Positions 53,091 to 61,523 are shown, numbered from the stretch's first letter. The stretch is 64,000 nt of DNA from Oceanobacillus sp. HTM 045 (GCA_009733745.1 WNWL01000003.1:248001-312000); one strand, 5' to 3'. Notes: generated by a model not told the origin, from the letters alone. Translations and numbers: made by a program.

Positions 53091-54281
53091 ATGACCCGCC
53101 ACCGTCTCACCAACGCGGAGGCCCGGCGGGTCTTCCTCACCCGCCACGCGCTCGGCCGCGACCCGCTGCCGGAGGGCGGCGGGCTGATGGACCTGATCGA
53201 CCGGCTCGGCTTCGTGCAGGTGGACAGCATCAACACGGTCGAGCGGGCGCATCACATGATCCTCTCTGCGCGGATGAAGCGCTACCGCCCGCGCCACCTC
53301 GCCCCGCTGCTCGAACGCGAGCGCGCACTGTTCGAGCACTGGACCCACGACGCCTCGGTGATCCCGACCCGGTTCTTCCCGCACTGGAAGCTGCGTTTCG
53401 TGCGCGACACCGAGCGGCTGCGGTCGCGCTGGCGCGACTGGCACGCGAACGGCTTCGAGGAGAAGTTCGGCGAGGTGCTGGAGCATGTCCGCCGCCACGG
53501 CCCCGTCACCTCGCGCGAGGTCGGCGCGGAGGAGGAACGCACGAGCGGCGGCTGGTGGGAATGGCATCCCTCCAAGACCGCGCTGGAATATCTCTGGCGC
53601 ACCGGCGCGCTGTCGGTCTGCCGCCGCGTCGGGTTCCAGAAGGTCTACGACCTGACCGAGCGGGTGATCCCCGACGCCCACCGCGCGCCGGAGCACCCGG
53701 AGCCCGAGACCATCGACTGGGCCTGCAATGCCGCGCTTGACCGGCTCGGCTTCGCCACCTCCGGCGAGATCGCCGCCTTCTGGGCCAAGGTCACGCCGGA
53801 GGAGGCAAAGGCGTGGTGCGCCGCCAACCCGGACCTCGTCGAGATCGACGTGGAGGGCCATGACGGCGCGCCCCGCAAGGTCTACGCCCGCCCCGGCATC
53901 GCCGGGGAGGCGCGCGAGACCGATGACCTGCCCGGCGGCATCCGCGTGCTCTCGCCCTTCGACCCGGCGATCCGCGACCGCAAGCGCACCGAGCGGCTGT
54001 TCGGCTTCCACTACCGGATCGAGGTGTTCGTCCCCGAGCCGAAGCGGCGCTATGGCTACTATGTTTTCCCGCTGCTGGAGGGGGACCGCCTGGTCGGCCG
54101 GATCGACATGAAGCGCGAGGAGGGCACGCTGGCCGTCCGCGCCCTGTGGCCGGAGCCCGGCGTCGCGATGGGCAAGGGCAGGCTGGCGCGGCTGGAGGCG
54201 GAACTTGCCCGCGTCACCCGGTTCGCGGGCTGCGAGGGCGTGCGCTTCGCCGACGGCTGGCTGCGCGAACCCCTCGCCTGA
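53091..54281 (+). CDS. YcaQ-like winged-helix protein (interstrand crosslink repair family)
   Basis: A 396-residue protein of the YcaQ/AlkZ winged-helix (HTH_42) family; some members are DNA glycosylases that unhook crosslinks or remove bulky alkyl adducts. Features: RLTNAEARRVFLTRHALG near the N-terminus, LGFVQVDSINTVERAHHMILSARMKRYRP with the conserved QVDSI segment, the FEHWTHDASVIP motif, and the C-terminal LLEGDRLVGRIDMKREEGTLAVRALWPEPG. The QVDSI motif is thought to be catalytic in YcaQ. Substrate not tested here. ATG at 53091; no strong ribosome site was seen. It is followed by a GC-rich inverted repeat element. Confidence 0.88.
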   Translation: MTRHRLTNAEARRVFLTRHALGRDPLPEGGGLMDLIDRLGFVQVDSINTVERAHHMILSARMKRYRPRHLAPLLERERALFEHWTHDASVIPTRFFPHWKLRFVRDTERLRSRWRDWHANGFEEKFGEVLEHVRRHGPVTSREVGAEEERTSGGWWEWHPSKTALEYLWRTGALSVCRRVGFQKVYDLTERVIPDAHRAPEHPEPETIDWACNAALDRLGFATSGEIAAFWAKVTPEEAKAWCAANPDLVEIDVEGHDGAPRKVYARPGIAGEARETDDLPGGIRVLSPFDPAIRDRKRTERLFGFHYRIEVFVPEPKRRYGYYVFPLLEGDRLVGRIDMKREEGTLAVRALWPEPGVAMGKGRLARLEAELARVTRFAGCEGVRFADGWLREPLA

Positions 54282-54283
54282 GC

Positions 54284-54436
54284 CGGGCGCCGCGCCGCGC
54301 CTCCCGCCACTGGCCGCCCGCTCACCCGCGGCGCGCTGTGGGCGGCAGCGCCTCTGGCAAGGGCGGCCACCGACGCAACGACGGCCACGCGCCGCGGGCG
54401 GGAGGCCGCAGGATGCGCCCCGCCGGGCGCGGCGCA
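54284..54436. repeat. Intergenic GC-rich inverted-repeat element, family 3, copy A
   Basis: About 150 bp, starting GGGCGCCGCGCCGCGCCTCCCGCCA and ending near GCGGGCGGGAGGCCGC...CGGGCGCGGCGC. It shares TGGCC-CCCGCTCACCCGCGGCGC and GGCCACGCGCCG with copy B at 58221-58374. Ends are complementary over about 10-20 bp with interruptions. It lies in the 239-bp gap between the YcaQ-like gene and hemH. Confidence 0.62.
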
Positions 54437-54520
54437 CGGGCCGGCTGCGACAAATCGGGCTTTTGCCTGATGCGGCACCGGCCCTAACTCAGAGGTGGCG
54501 CCAGCAGACGAGGGAACCCG

Positions 54521-55630
54521 ATGACCGAGACCGCGACCGACACCATCCTGCCCGGCTCGGGGCGGCTGGCCCACGCACCGAAGGACCACCCGCCGCTGAA
54601 GCGCGCCAGGGTCGGCATCCTGATCGCCAATCTCGGCACGCCGGACGGCACCGACTACTGGTCGATGCGGCGCTATCTCGACGAGTTCCTGTCCGACCGC
54701 CGCGTCATCGAGTGGTCGCCGTGGAAGTGGCAGCCGATCCTCAAGCTGTTCGTGCTGACCAAGCGACCGTTCTCCTCGGGCGAGGCTTACCGGGGTATCT
54801 GGAACAACGAGCTGGACGAGAGCCCGCTCATGACCACCACCCGCGCCCAGTGCGACAAGCTCCGCGCGGTGATGGAGGCGCGGTTTCCCGGCGAGGTCAT
54901 GGTCGATTTCTGCATGCGCTACGGCAACCCCTCGACCGAGAGTGTCATCAAGCGGATGGCCGACCAGGGCTGCGAGCGGATCGTGTTCTTCCCGCTCTAT
55001 CCCCAGTACGCCGCGGCGACCACCGCGACCGCCAACGACCAGGCCTTCCGCGCGCTGATGAAGCTGCGCTGGCAGCCGGCGCTCCGCACCGTTCCCGCCT
55101 ATCACGACCACCCGCTCTACATCGAGGCGCTGGCCCAGTCGGTGGAGCGCGCCTATGCCGGCTTCGAGGAGCGGCCGACGGCGCTGGTCGCCTCCTATCA
55201 CGGCCTGCCGAAGAGCTATTTCGAAAAGGGCGACCCCTATCACTGCCACTGCCAGAAGACCTCGCGGCTGATGACCGAACGGCTCGGCTGGGAGAAGGGC
55301 GACGTGCACACCACCTTCCAGTCCCGCTTCGGGCCGGAGGAATGGCTCCAGCCCTACACGGTCGAGTACGTCGCGAAGCTGGCGAAGGAAGGCCACGAGC
55401 GCATCGCCATCATGGCGCCGGGCTTCTCCTCGGACTGCGTCGAGACGCTGGAGGAGATCAACGAGGAGATCGGCGAAGCCTTCCACGAGGCGGGCGGCAA
55501 GCATTTCCACTACATCCCATGCCTCAACGACGACGACGCGCATATCGAGATGATCGCGTCGATCCTCGAGACCGAGGCGCAGGGCTGGCTTACCCGCGGC
55601 GCAGCCGAGGTGCGGACGGCGGCGGAGTAG
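54521..55630 (+). CDS. hemH: Ferrochelatase
   Basis: Inserts iron into protoporphyrin IX, the last step of heme synthesis. The 369-residue protein has a 25-residue N-terminal extension (TDTILPGSGRLAHAPKDHPPLKRARV) before VGILIANLGTPDGTDYWSMRRYLDEFLSDRRVIEWS. The catalytic core follows with LYPQYAAATTATAND, VASYHGLPKSYFEKGDPYHCHCQKTSRLMTERLGW (the active-site His in SYHGLP), and APGFSSDCVETLEEINEEIGEAFHEAGG with the conserved Glu. CHCQKTS and the late IPCLND show extra Cys that might bind an iron-sulfur cluster, as in some ferrochelatases. With hemW at the other end of the window, heme genes are not clustered. Confidence 0.95.
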   Translation: MTETATDTILPGSGRLAHAPKDHPPLKRARVGILIANLGTPDGTDYWSMRRYLDEFLSDRRVIEWSPWKWQPILKLFVLTKRPFSSGEAYRGIWNNELDESPLMTTTRAQCDKLRAVMEARFPGEVMVDFCMRYGNPSTESVIKRMADQGCERIVFFPLYPQYAAATTATANDQAFRALMKLRWQPALRTVPAYHDHPLYIEALAQSVERAYAGFEERPTALVASYHGLPKSYFEKGDPYHCHCQKTSRLMTERLGWEKGDVHTTFQSRFGPEEWLQPYTVEYVAKLAKEGHERIAIMAPGFSSDCVETLEEINEEIGEAFHEAGGKHFHYIPCLNDDDAHIEMIASILETEAQGWLTRGAAEVRTAAE

Positions 55631-55654
55631 CCCGTCCCGCATGAGCGTCCAGGG

Positions 55655-55695
55655 CTTGTCCAAGGTTGGACAAGTCGCAAACAGCTGTTTTTACT
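55655..55695. terminator. Two adjacent inverted repeats after hemH
   Basis: CTTGTCCAAGGTTGGACAAG (55655-55674) is a 9-bp stem with GG between the arms, followed by AAACAGCTGTTT (about 55680-55691) that runs into TTT. Lying between the convergent hemH and exported-protein genes, they probably terminate transcription from both sides. A further CGCTTGTCC at 55732 repeats half of the first. Confidence 0.5.
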
Positions 55696-55757
55696 AGATA
55701 AAAGTGTTAATGTGCTTGGCGGGCCAAGAGAGCGCTTGTCCGCAACCGCTGTACGCC

Positions 55758-56906
55758 TCAGTCCTCCATCGGCGGCCAGGTCCGGTCCGGCAAGGGCGCG
55801 GGCGGGCCTTCGAGATAGGGCCGGATGGCCTCGACTGCCGCCTCGACGGGCATCCCGAGGTCGCACGGCTCCATCACCTTGCGCAACGTGACGTTTGGAT
55901 CGTAGTAGGGCGCGACCGGGCGGAGGATGAATCCGGCCCCGGCACGGGCTTCGATCGCCGCGATCCGACCCACACCGATATCAGGGCCGCGCAATTCGCC
56001 AGCTTGAACTGATACCGCATAGGCCTTCGCGCTGATCCCGCCAAAGGCGGCGGAGATCTCGTAAACCGTTCCCTTGCCATCGAAGAAGGTCAGCGATGCG
56101 AAAGGCGCGCCACCCGTCTCCAGCAACGCGGGCAGCGAGCAGGTTCCATTTCCCAGCGTCCTTCCCAGTTCCTCGAGGTCGACCAGCCGGCCCGGTGAGA
56201 GCGGCGGAGAGATCGCCCAACCTCCGGCGAAGTCCGCCGGATCGACATCGGCCAGCCCCAGATCGGGGCAGTGCACCGGCAGATCGACGGGGTCGAGCCC
56301 GATTTCCCCGGCATGCGCCGCGAGCAGACGCACTGCGTCGATCTCCGCCCCGCTCATCCCGTCGCCGAGCGCACCGGACTTCCTGCCATCGCGGAACGCG
56401 CTGTAGAGCAGGCCATAGCGCTTTCGAAGCGGCACCCGCACGGCGATTTCCGCGCCGTCCGCGAAGCCGAGCGCCCGCATCTCCGCCGCGGGGGCGTCAC
56501 TCAGGAAGAGATTGGCCGGGATCCGCAGCACATACTCGAGCCCCGCCGCGGCCTTCCGCGCTCCGATCGCCGCTGCCGCGGTGCGCGCAGGTGCGAGAGA
56601 AGTGCGGAACCGGGCATAGGCTTCGTCGAAACGCTCCATGGTCAGTGCCTGGTCGACGAATAGCTGCTCGCTGCCGTCATGAGGGAGGTCCGCGACCCGC
56701 CATGTGACGGTGAAGTAGGGCCAGGTCAGCGCGCCCTCGACCGGCCCGTCCGGGCCCGTGCAGGTGTCGAGCACCGCCTGTTCCAGCGTCAGGACACAGG
56801 GCGCTTCCTGCCCCGGCGTGCAGGCCTGGTAGGACCAGACAGGCGTTTCCGCCCGCGCCGTACCGGCAGCGACGAACGCCGCAACCGCTACTGATACCCA
56901 ACGCAT
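55758..56906 (-). CDS. Exported hypothetical protein
   Basis: A 382-residue exported protein of no recognised family. Start at 56906 (MRWVSVAVAAFVAAGTARA) gives a signal peptide; the longer frame adds 27 unlike residues that overlap the RidA-like gene's 5' region. The mature protein begins ETPVWSYQACTPGQEAPCVLTLEQAVLDTCTGPDG with three Cys near the N-terminus. It has no repeats or membrane helices. Later pieces such as LPVHCPDLGLADVDPADF and the C-terminal VMEPCDLGMPVEAAVEAIRPYLEGPP add further Cys. It is convergent with hemH and divergent from the triple RidA gene. Function cannot be guessed. Confidence 0.75.
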   Translation of the reverse strand: MRWVSVAVAAFVAAGTARAETPVWSYQACTPGQEAPCVLTLEQAVLDTCTGPDGPVEGALTWPYFTVTWRVADLPHDGSEQLFVDQALTMERFDEAYARFRTSLAPARTAAAAIGARKAAAGLEYVLRIPANLFLSDAPAAEMRALGFADGAEIAVRVPLRKRYGLLYSAFRDGRKSGALGDGMSGAEIDAVRLLAAHAGEIGLDPVDLPVHCPDLGLADVDPADFAGGWAISPPLSPGRLVDLEELGRTLGNGTCSLPALLETGGAPFASLTFFDGKGTVYEISAAFGGISAKAYAVSVQAGELRGPDIGVGRIAAIEARAGAGFILRPVAPYYDPNVTLRKVMEPCDLGMPVEAAVEAIRPYLEGPPAPLPDRTWPPMED

Positions 56907-56985
56907 GACGCACCCCCTGTTGCTTTTCGCAATCTTTCGGGATCGGAATGGCCGGGTCAACCTGCCCCCGGAAGGACCCCGCCCC

Positions 56986-58215
56986 ATGCTGCCGCGCCGC
57001 CGCTTTCACCCCGATGGCCATCTCGACATCGGCATCCCGCTCCGCCACAGCCACGGCATCGCCTGCGGGCCGATGATCTTCGTCGGCGGGCAGGCCGATA
57101 TCGGCGGCGACAGCACGGTCAGCGCGCCCGACGACATCGTCGCCCAGACGCGGATCGCCGCGCGCGACCTTCTCGCCGTGCTGGCCGGCCTCGGGGCGGA
57201 TGCGGGCGACCTCGTCAAGATCACCGGCTTCTACGTCATCGGCTCCGCGCCGGACGAGCGGGAGATCCTCGACACGCTGGCCGAGACCCTCGGCCTCGGC
57301 GCCCGCCCCGGCCCCGCGGTGACGCTGGTGCCGATCGAGACCAACTGTTTCGACGGGCTCTCGATCGAGATCGAGGCCATCGCCATGCGCGGCCAGAACG
57401 GCGAACGCCTCGCCCGCGCCGCGAACTGGATCGCGGATGGCGCGCCCGGCCATCCGGCCTTCTCGCAGGCAATCCGCGTCGGCGAGATGGTCTTTACCAG
57501 CGGCCAGACGGCGGAGGACGCGGCGGGCGCGATGCTCCACCCCGGCAGCCTCGCGGCGCAGAGCGGGGTGGTGATGGACAAGCTCTCCCGCCTCCTCGCC
57601 GGGCTCGGCGCCGACCTGCAGGACGCGGTGAAGTCCAACGTTTTCAACGTCGAGCCGGGCCGGCAGGAAGACTGGAAGGAAAGCGCCCTGATCCGCGCCG
57701 CCCATTACCGCGAGCCCGGCCCGGCGGCGACCGGCATCTCCATCACCCGCCTCTCCGACCCCGCTGCGATGCTGCGCAAGGACGTGATCGCCATGCGCGG
57801 GGCGGACGGGTCGCGCCTGCACCGCGAGGCGGTCTGGCCCACCGGGCACTGGGACTGGCCCGTCCACATGCCCTACCGCCACGGTCTGAAGGTCGGGGAT
57901 CTCGTCTTTCTCGGCGGGCAGGTCTCGCTGACGGAGAAGGGCGAGGTGATCGACCCCGGCGACATCGCCGCGCAGACCCACCGTTCGATGCAGATGATCG
58001 GCCGGGTGCTGGCCGAGTTCGGCCTCGGCTTCGAGCATCTGGTAAAGGTCAACACCTTCTACGCCGGGCGGGAGGGACAGGCGGACCTCTACCGCAACCT
58101 CGGCGTGCGCGCCGAATACTACCCCGACCCCGGCCCGGTCTCGACCGGCATCCCGTTCGAATACCTCGCCTACGAGGACATGCTGATCGAGATCGACTGC
58201 ATCGCGATGGTCTGA
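56986..58215 (+). CDS. Triple-domain RidA-like protein lacking the catalytic Arg
   Basis: A 409-residue protein made of three tandem RidA (YjgF/YER057c/UK114) domains: about 10-125 (HSHGIACGPMIFVGGQADIG...IEIEAIAM), 140-270 (FSQAIRVGEMVFTSGQTAE...LRKDVIAM) and 285-409 (YRHGLKVGDLVFLGGQVSL...IEIDCIAM). RidA normally forms a homotrimer, so this chain may fold as a self-contained pseudo-trimer. The catalytic Arg of deaminating RidA, in the PARST-like loop before the last strand, is replaced in all three: PAVTLV, PAATGI and PVSTGI. Enamine/imine deaminase activity is therefore unlikely; ligand binding is more probable. Start at 56986; the ATG at 56905 would add 27 residues reading through the divergent gene's promoter. 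Confidence 0.88.
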   Translation: MLPRRRFHPDGHLDIGIPLRHSHGIACGPMIFVGGQADIGGDSTVSAPDDIVAQTRIAARDLLAVLAGLGADAGDLVKITGFYVIGSAPDEREILDTLAETLGLGARPGPAVTLVPIETNCFDGLSIEIEAIAMRGQNGERLARAANWIADGAPGHPAFSQAIRVGEMVFTSGQTAEDAAGAMLHPGSLAAQSGVVMDKLSRLLAGLGADLQDAVKSNVFNVEPGRQEDWKESALIRAAHYREPGPAATGISITRLSDPAAMLRKDVIAMRGADGSRLHREAVWPTGHWDWPVHMPYRHGLKVGDLVFLGGQVSLTEKGEVIDPGDIAAQTHRSMQMIGRVLAEFGLGFEHLVKVNTFYAGREGQADLYRNLGVRAEYYPDPGPVSTGIPFEYLAYEDMLIEIDCIAMV

Positions 58216-58220
58216 GGAAA

Positions 58221-58374
58221 GCGCCGCGCCCGGCGTCCCGCCTCTGGCCACCCGCTCACCCGCGGCGCACGGCCAGTCTCGCGCCAGTGGCCGCCACGCG
58301 CCGCCACATGCGCACCCGCCCGCCGCGCGCCGCGGGCGGAACCGATGCACGCGCGGGACGCCTGACGCGGCGCC
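58221..58374. repeat. Intergenic GC-rich inverted-repeat element, family 3, copy B
   Basis: A 154-bp element. Left end GCGCCGCGCCCGGCGTCCCGC; right end GCGGGACGCCTGACGCGGCGCC, the two pairing over about 20 bp with a few mismatches. The interior shares CCCGCTCACCCGCGGCGC and GGCCGCCACGCGCCG with copy A at 54284. It fills the gap between the triple RidA gene and the convergent DUF2269 gene. Confidence 0.68.
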
Positions 58375-58378
58375 TCCC

Positions 58379-58861
58379 TCAAAGGCTCCCGAGATCCGGC
58401 TTCGTCAGCATCAGCCAGAAGATCGCCATCACCGCGAGGAAGGCGGGGAAGCCGCAGGCGAACCAGATGCGGTAGAGCCGGTGGAAGCGCGGCGGCAGAG
58501 GCGCGCCTGCCTCCGCCGCCGCCCGCGCGAGGTCGCGAAGCTTCGCCTGGATCCAGACCACCGGCAGCCAGAACGCCCCGGTGAAGACGTAGAGCGCCAG
58601 CGACAGGACGATCGAGCCCTCGGTCAGCTCCCACCCGACCGCGTGGGCCAGCAGCACCCCGGTCACCGGCTGCGCCACCACGGCCGTCGCGGTGAAGAGG
58701 AAGTCGGCCAGCACCACGGTGCCTGCCGTCTTGGCGATATGGGCCGCGTCGCCGGTGCGCTGCGCCATCACCATGAAGAAGGCGATCCCCGCCCCGGTGC
58801 CGAGCAGCACGGTCGAGCCGATGACGTGGAGGTAGCGCAGGATCGGTTCCCACTCGGTCAT
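58379..58861 (-). CDS. DUF2269 membrane protein
   Basis: A 160-residue integral membrane protein of the DUF2269 family. Four hydrophobic helices are visible: ILRYLHVIGSTVLLGTGAGIAFFMVM (with the conserved LHV and GxG), TVVLADFLFTATAVVAQPVTGVLLA, IVLSLALYVFTGAFWLPVVWIQ and a C-terminal IWFACGFPAFLAVMAIFWLML. Conserved His and Thr in the helices suggest heme or redox function in some relatives, but none is established. It overlaps the next gene (SDR/DoxX-like) by ATGA and so forms part of a three-gene operon with an acyl-CoA dehydrogenase. Confidence 0.85.
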   Translation of the reverse strand: MTEWEPILRYLHVIGSTVLLGTGAGIAFFMVMAQRTGDAAHIAKTAGTVVLADFLFTATAVVAQPVTGVLLAHAVGWELTEGSIVLSLALYVFTGAFWLPVVWIQAKLRDLARAAAEAGAPLPPRFHRLYRIWFACGFPAFLAVMAIFWLMLTKPDLGSL

Positions 58862-60120
58862 CGCTCCTCCAGCATCGCCCAGGTGACCAGCGCCAGCACC
58901 GCGGCGGGCAGGGTCTTCACGAACGGCCCGAGCGGATCGGCCCAGAGCCACGGCGTCAGCACCGTGCCCGCCGCGAGATAGGCGAACGTCAGCGCCACCA
59001 TCCCGAGGCAGGCGGGCCGGGCCCAGCGGCGGAACATGACACCGATGCCCAGCGCGATGTCGGCGAAGGCGCCGCCGATCACGAATGCGGTCGCGGGCGT
59101 GGGAGAGAGCACCCCGTCGAGCACCGACGCCGCCTCCGGCACGCGCAGGAGCGCGATGATGCCGGAGAGGAGCCAGAAGAGCGCGAGCATCCCGACCGCC
59201 ACCGGCAGCATCAGCATCCCGCGGGCGAAGCGGCGCTCCTGCACCGTCGCGGGCATGGCGGCGAGGATCTCGGGCAACGGCTTCAACCCCGGCCAGTCGG
59301 CGGCGTTGCCGGTGACGCCGCGCTCGATCTGCCTCAGCGCCGTGGTGCGCAGCGGCGAGCGCCAACCGAGCCAGCCGAGCGCATCCGCCTTGCGCCCCGC
59401 CAGCCGGCCGATCCAGCCCGGCAGGTCCGGCGCCCAGCGCGCCGGCGGGTAGCCGAGCCAGCGGCGGAAGGCGGCGATCACGTCGCGGAGCGCGTGCGGC
59501 TCCGGCTCCACCAGGTCCGCGACCGTGCCGGAAGGCACGCGCCCCTCGACCGCCTCCACCACCACCTTGGCCAGGTCGTCGAGCCCGATGCACTGCACCT
59601 GCGCCCCGCCATGCACCATCGGCGTCGCCACCGGCATCGCCGCCAGCATCCTGAGCAGCGCCGTCCCGCCGTAAGCCTGTGGCCCGATCACGAGGCCGGG
59701 CCGGAGGATCACCCAGTCCGCCGCGCCCCGCACCGCCGCGTCCCCGCGGCCCTTGGTGGCGAGGAAGGCCGATGGGTCGTCGGGCGCGGCCCCCGGCGCG
59801 GAGATCTGCACCAGCCGCCGCTCCCCCAGCGCCGCGACCAGCCCGGCGATTGCGGTGTGGTGCACCGCCTGCAGGTCGTCCCGCGCGCCGTCCTGCAGGG
59901 CCCCGGCGGCGTTCACCACCACGTCGATCCCGTCCAGCAGCGCCGGCCAGTCGACCGCGCCGCCAAGGTCCGCGCGGCGGAACGCGACCCCCGGCAGCAC
60001 GGTCGCCGCACTCGCCGCGGAGCGGCCGGAGGCCACGACCGCGTGCCCCCGCGCCGCCAGCGCGCGCACCAGCGCGGCGCCGATCAGGCCGTACCCACCC
60101 AATACCAGAACCCGCGTCAC
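58858..60120 (-). CDS. NAD(P)-binding SDR protein fused to DoxX-like membrane domain
   Basis: A 420-residue two-domain protein. The N-terminal part is an atypical SDR/NmrA-like nucleotide-binding domain: VTRVLVLGGYGLIGAALVRALAARGH, IDVVVNAAGALQDGA and WVILRPGLVIGPQAYGG. The C-terminal ~130 residues contain four hydrophobic helices (MLMLPVAVGMLALFWLLSGIIALL, ATAFVIGGAFADIALGIGVMFR, CLGMVALTFAYLAAGTVLTP...) like DoxX-like proteins. The GTG start at 60120 overlaps the acyl-CoA dehydrogenase stop by GTGA, and its stop overlaps DUF2269. This fusion is known in some proteobacteria. Substrate unknown. The frame up to 60342 is a shadow of the upstream gene. Confidence 0.85.
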   Translation of the reverse strand: MTRVLVLGGYGLIGAALVRALAARGHAVVASGRSAASAATVLPGVAFRRADLGGAVDWPALLDGIDVVVNAAGALQDGARDDLQAVHHTAIAGLVAALGERRLVQISAPGAAPDDPSAFLATKGRGDAAVRGAADWVILRPGLVIGPQAYGGTALLRMLAAMPVATPMVHGGAQVQCIGLDDLAKVVVEAVEGRVPSGTVADLVEPEPHALRDVIAAFRRWLGYPPARWAPDLPGWIGRLAGRKADALGWLGWRSPLRTTALRQIERGVTGNAADWPGLKPLPEILAAMPATVQERRFARGMLMLPVAVGMLALFWLLSGIIALLRVPEAASVLDGVLSPTPATAFVIGGAFADIALGIGVMFRRWARPACLGMVALTFAYLAAGTVLTPWLWADPLGPFVKTLPAAVLALVTWAMLEER

Positions 60121-61256
60121 AGCCGCTTCGCCACCTCTTCCAGCATCACCTCGGTCGCGCCCCCGCCGATGGCGTGGACCCGCGCGTCGCGGGCCATGCG
60201 GTTGATCGCCACGTCGGCCATGAAGCCGGACCCGCCATGGCACTGCACGCAGGCATACATCACCTCGTTGACGAGCTCGCCGCAAAGCGCCTTCAGCGCC
60301 GAGACCTCGCGCACGCAGTCCTCGCCGCGCCCGTCGCGCCATGCCACCTGGTGCACCATCGCTTTCGCCGCCGCCACCCGGCCCCAGAGGGCAGCGAGCT
60401 TCTGGCGCACGGCCTCCCGGTCCCAGAGCGTGCCGCCGAAGGCGCGTCGGGTCTTCACGTGCTCCAGCGTGATCTCCAGCGCCGTCTCCGCCTCGGCCAT
60501 CGCCATGGCGGCGATCACCAGCCGCTCGTTCTGGAAGTTCCGCATGATCGCGCCGAACCCGCCGCCTTCCGGCCCGAGCACGTTCTCATGCGGCACGAAG
60601 CACTCCTCGAACACCAGTTCCGCCGTGTCGGAACAGCGCCAGCCCTGCTTGTCGAGCACCCGCCCGACGCGGAAGCCAGGCGTGTCCCGTTCCACCGCGA
60701 ACATCGTCACCGCGCGCGAGGGCCGTTCGCCGCCGGTCTTGGCCGCGACGCAGACCAGGTCGGCATGGACCCCGTTGGTGATGAAGAGCTTCGAGCCGCT
60801 GAGCCGCCAGCCGCCGGGAATCTGCTCCGCGCGGGTGGCGATCCCCTTCACGTCCGACCCCGCGCCCGGCTCGGTCACGGCGACGGCGGTGACCGTCTCG
60901 CCCGCCACGATCCCCGGCATCCAGCGCGCCCGCTGTTCGGGCGTGCCGGCATTGGCGACGTGGACGGAGGCCATGTCGGTATGCACCAGCACCGTGATCG
61001 CGAACCCGCCGAAGGTGGACCGGCCCAGTTCCTCCGCCAGCACCACGCTGCCGAGCGTGTCCATGTCCGCCCCGCCCCATTGCTCGCCGTAGCGGATGCC
61101 GAGGAAGCCCAGCTCCCCCATCCGCCGCAGCACGTCGCGGGGGACCGAGCCTTCCGCCTCCCACGCCTCCGCGTGGGGCACGACCTCCTCCGCCACGAAG
61201 CGGCGAAGCTGGTCGCGGAGCATCGCGTGCTCCCCGGTGAAGAATGGCGATGTCAT
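60117..61256 (-). CDS. Acyl-CoA dehydrogenase
   Basis: A 379-residue flavoprotein of the standard acyl-CoA dehydrogenase family, cytoplasmic. It begins TGEHAMLRDQLRRFVAEEVVPHAEAWEAEG, then ELGFLGIRYGEQWGGADMDTLGSVVLAEELGRS, TAVAVTEPGAGSDVKGIATRA (substrate/FAD motif), AFGGTLWDREAVRQKLA and the C-terminal VMYACVQCHGGSGFMADVAINRMARDARVHAIGGGATEVMLEEVAKRL, where the usual IyeGtne motif reads IGGGATE, so the expected catalytic Glu (in the GTNE loop) needs checking. It heads the operon with the SDR/DoxX and DUF2269 genes. Start 61256 is the first Met fitting the family. Confidence 0.9.
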   Translation of the reverse strand: MTSPFFTGEHAMLRDQLRRFVAEEVVPHAEAWEAEGSVPRDVLRRMGELGFLGIRYGEQWGGADMDTLGSVVLAEELGRSTFGGFAITVLVHTDMASVHVANAGTPEQRARWMPGIVAGETVTAVAVTEPGAGSDVKGIATRAEQIPGGWRLSGSKLFITNGVHADLVCVAAKTGGERPSRAVTMFAVERDTPGFRVGRVLDKQGWRCSDTAELVFEECFVPHENVLGPEGGGFGAIMRNFQNERLVIAAMAMAEAETALEITLEHVKTRRAFGGTLWDREAVRQKLAALWGRVAAAKAMVHQVAWRDGRGEDCVREVSALKALCGELVNEVMYACVQCHGGSGFMADVAINRMARDARVHAIGGGATEVMLEEVAKRL

Positions 61257-61367
61257 CGACGTCCTCCCGGCGGGGAGTGAACCCGAGTGCGGAGGCTTCG
61301 GCAAGCCGGGTCGGGGGAATGCTGCGCTGGCGGCGTCCTGCCTTCCACCGCTCACGGCCGGTGCGAA

Positions 61368-61499
61368 GGGTCACGTCCGGCGCTGGACGGGCGTAGTGCT
61401 GCGCCGGGTCTGCTTGATTTATGGACGCGCCCCCTCCCGCAATCCGATCCCCTTGCAACGGCAGAGAACGCCCGGCACGGGGAGGGCCAGTCGATGCCT
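61368..61499 (+). repeat. Intergenic inverted-repeat element, family 1, array copy 1
   Basis: First of four tandem copies in the 795-bp gap between the acyl-CoA dehydrogenase start and the CCA transferase end. Left end GGGTCACGTCCGGCGCT; right end degenerate (AGGGCCAGTCGATGCC). Interior contains GGACGGGCGTAGTG, GTCTGCTTGATTTATGGACGC and CAGAGAACGCCCGGC. Confidence 0.78.
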
Positions 61500-61523
61500 T
61501 CCACCGCTCCCGGTCAGCGCGAA

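Noticed and set aside
53011-53094. 27-codon frame ending in a TGA that overlaps the ATG of the YcaQ-like gene
   Set aside because: Attractive as a coupled leader peptide, but Pro/Ala/Arg-rich composition, lack of a ribosome site and no conservation data leave it unsupported.
53028-54437. 469-residue minus-strand frame opposite the YcaQ-like gene
   Set aside because: Composition shadow only; the plus-strand gene carries the QVDSI motif and coherent family order.
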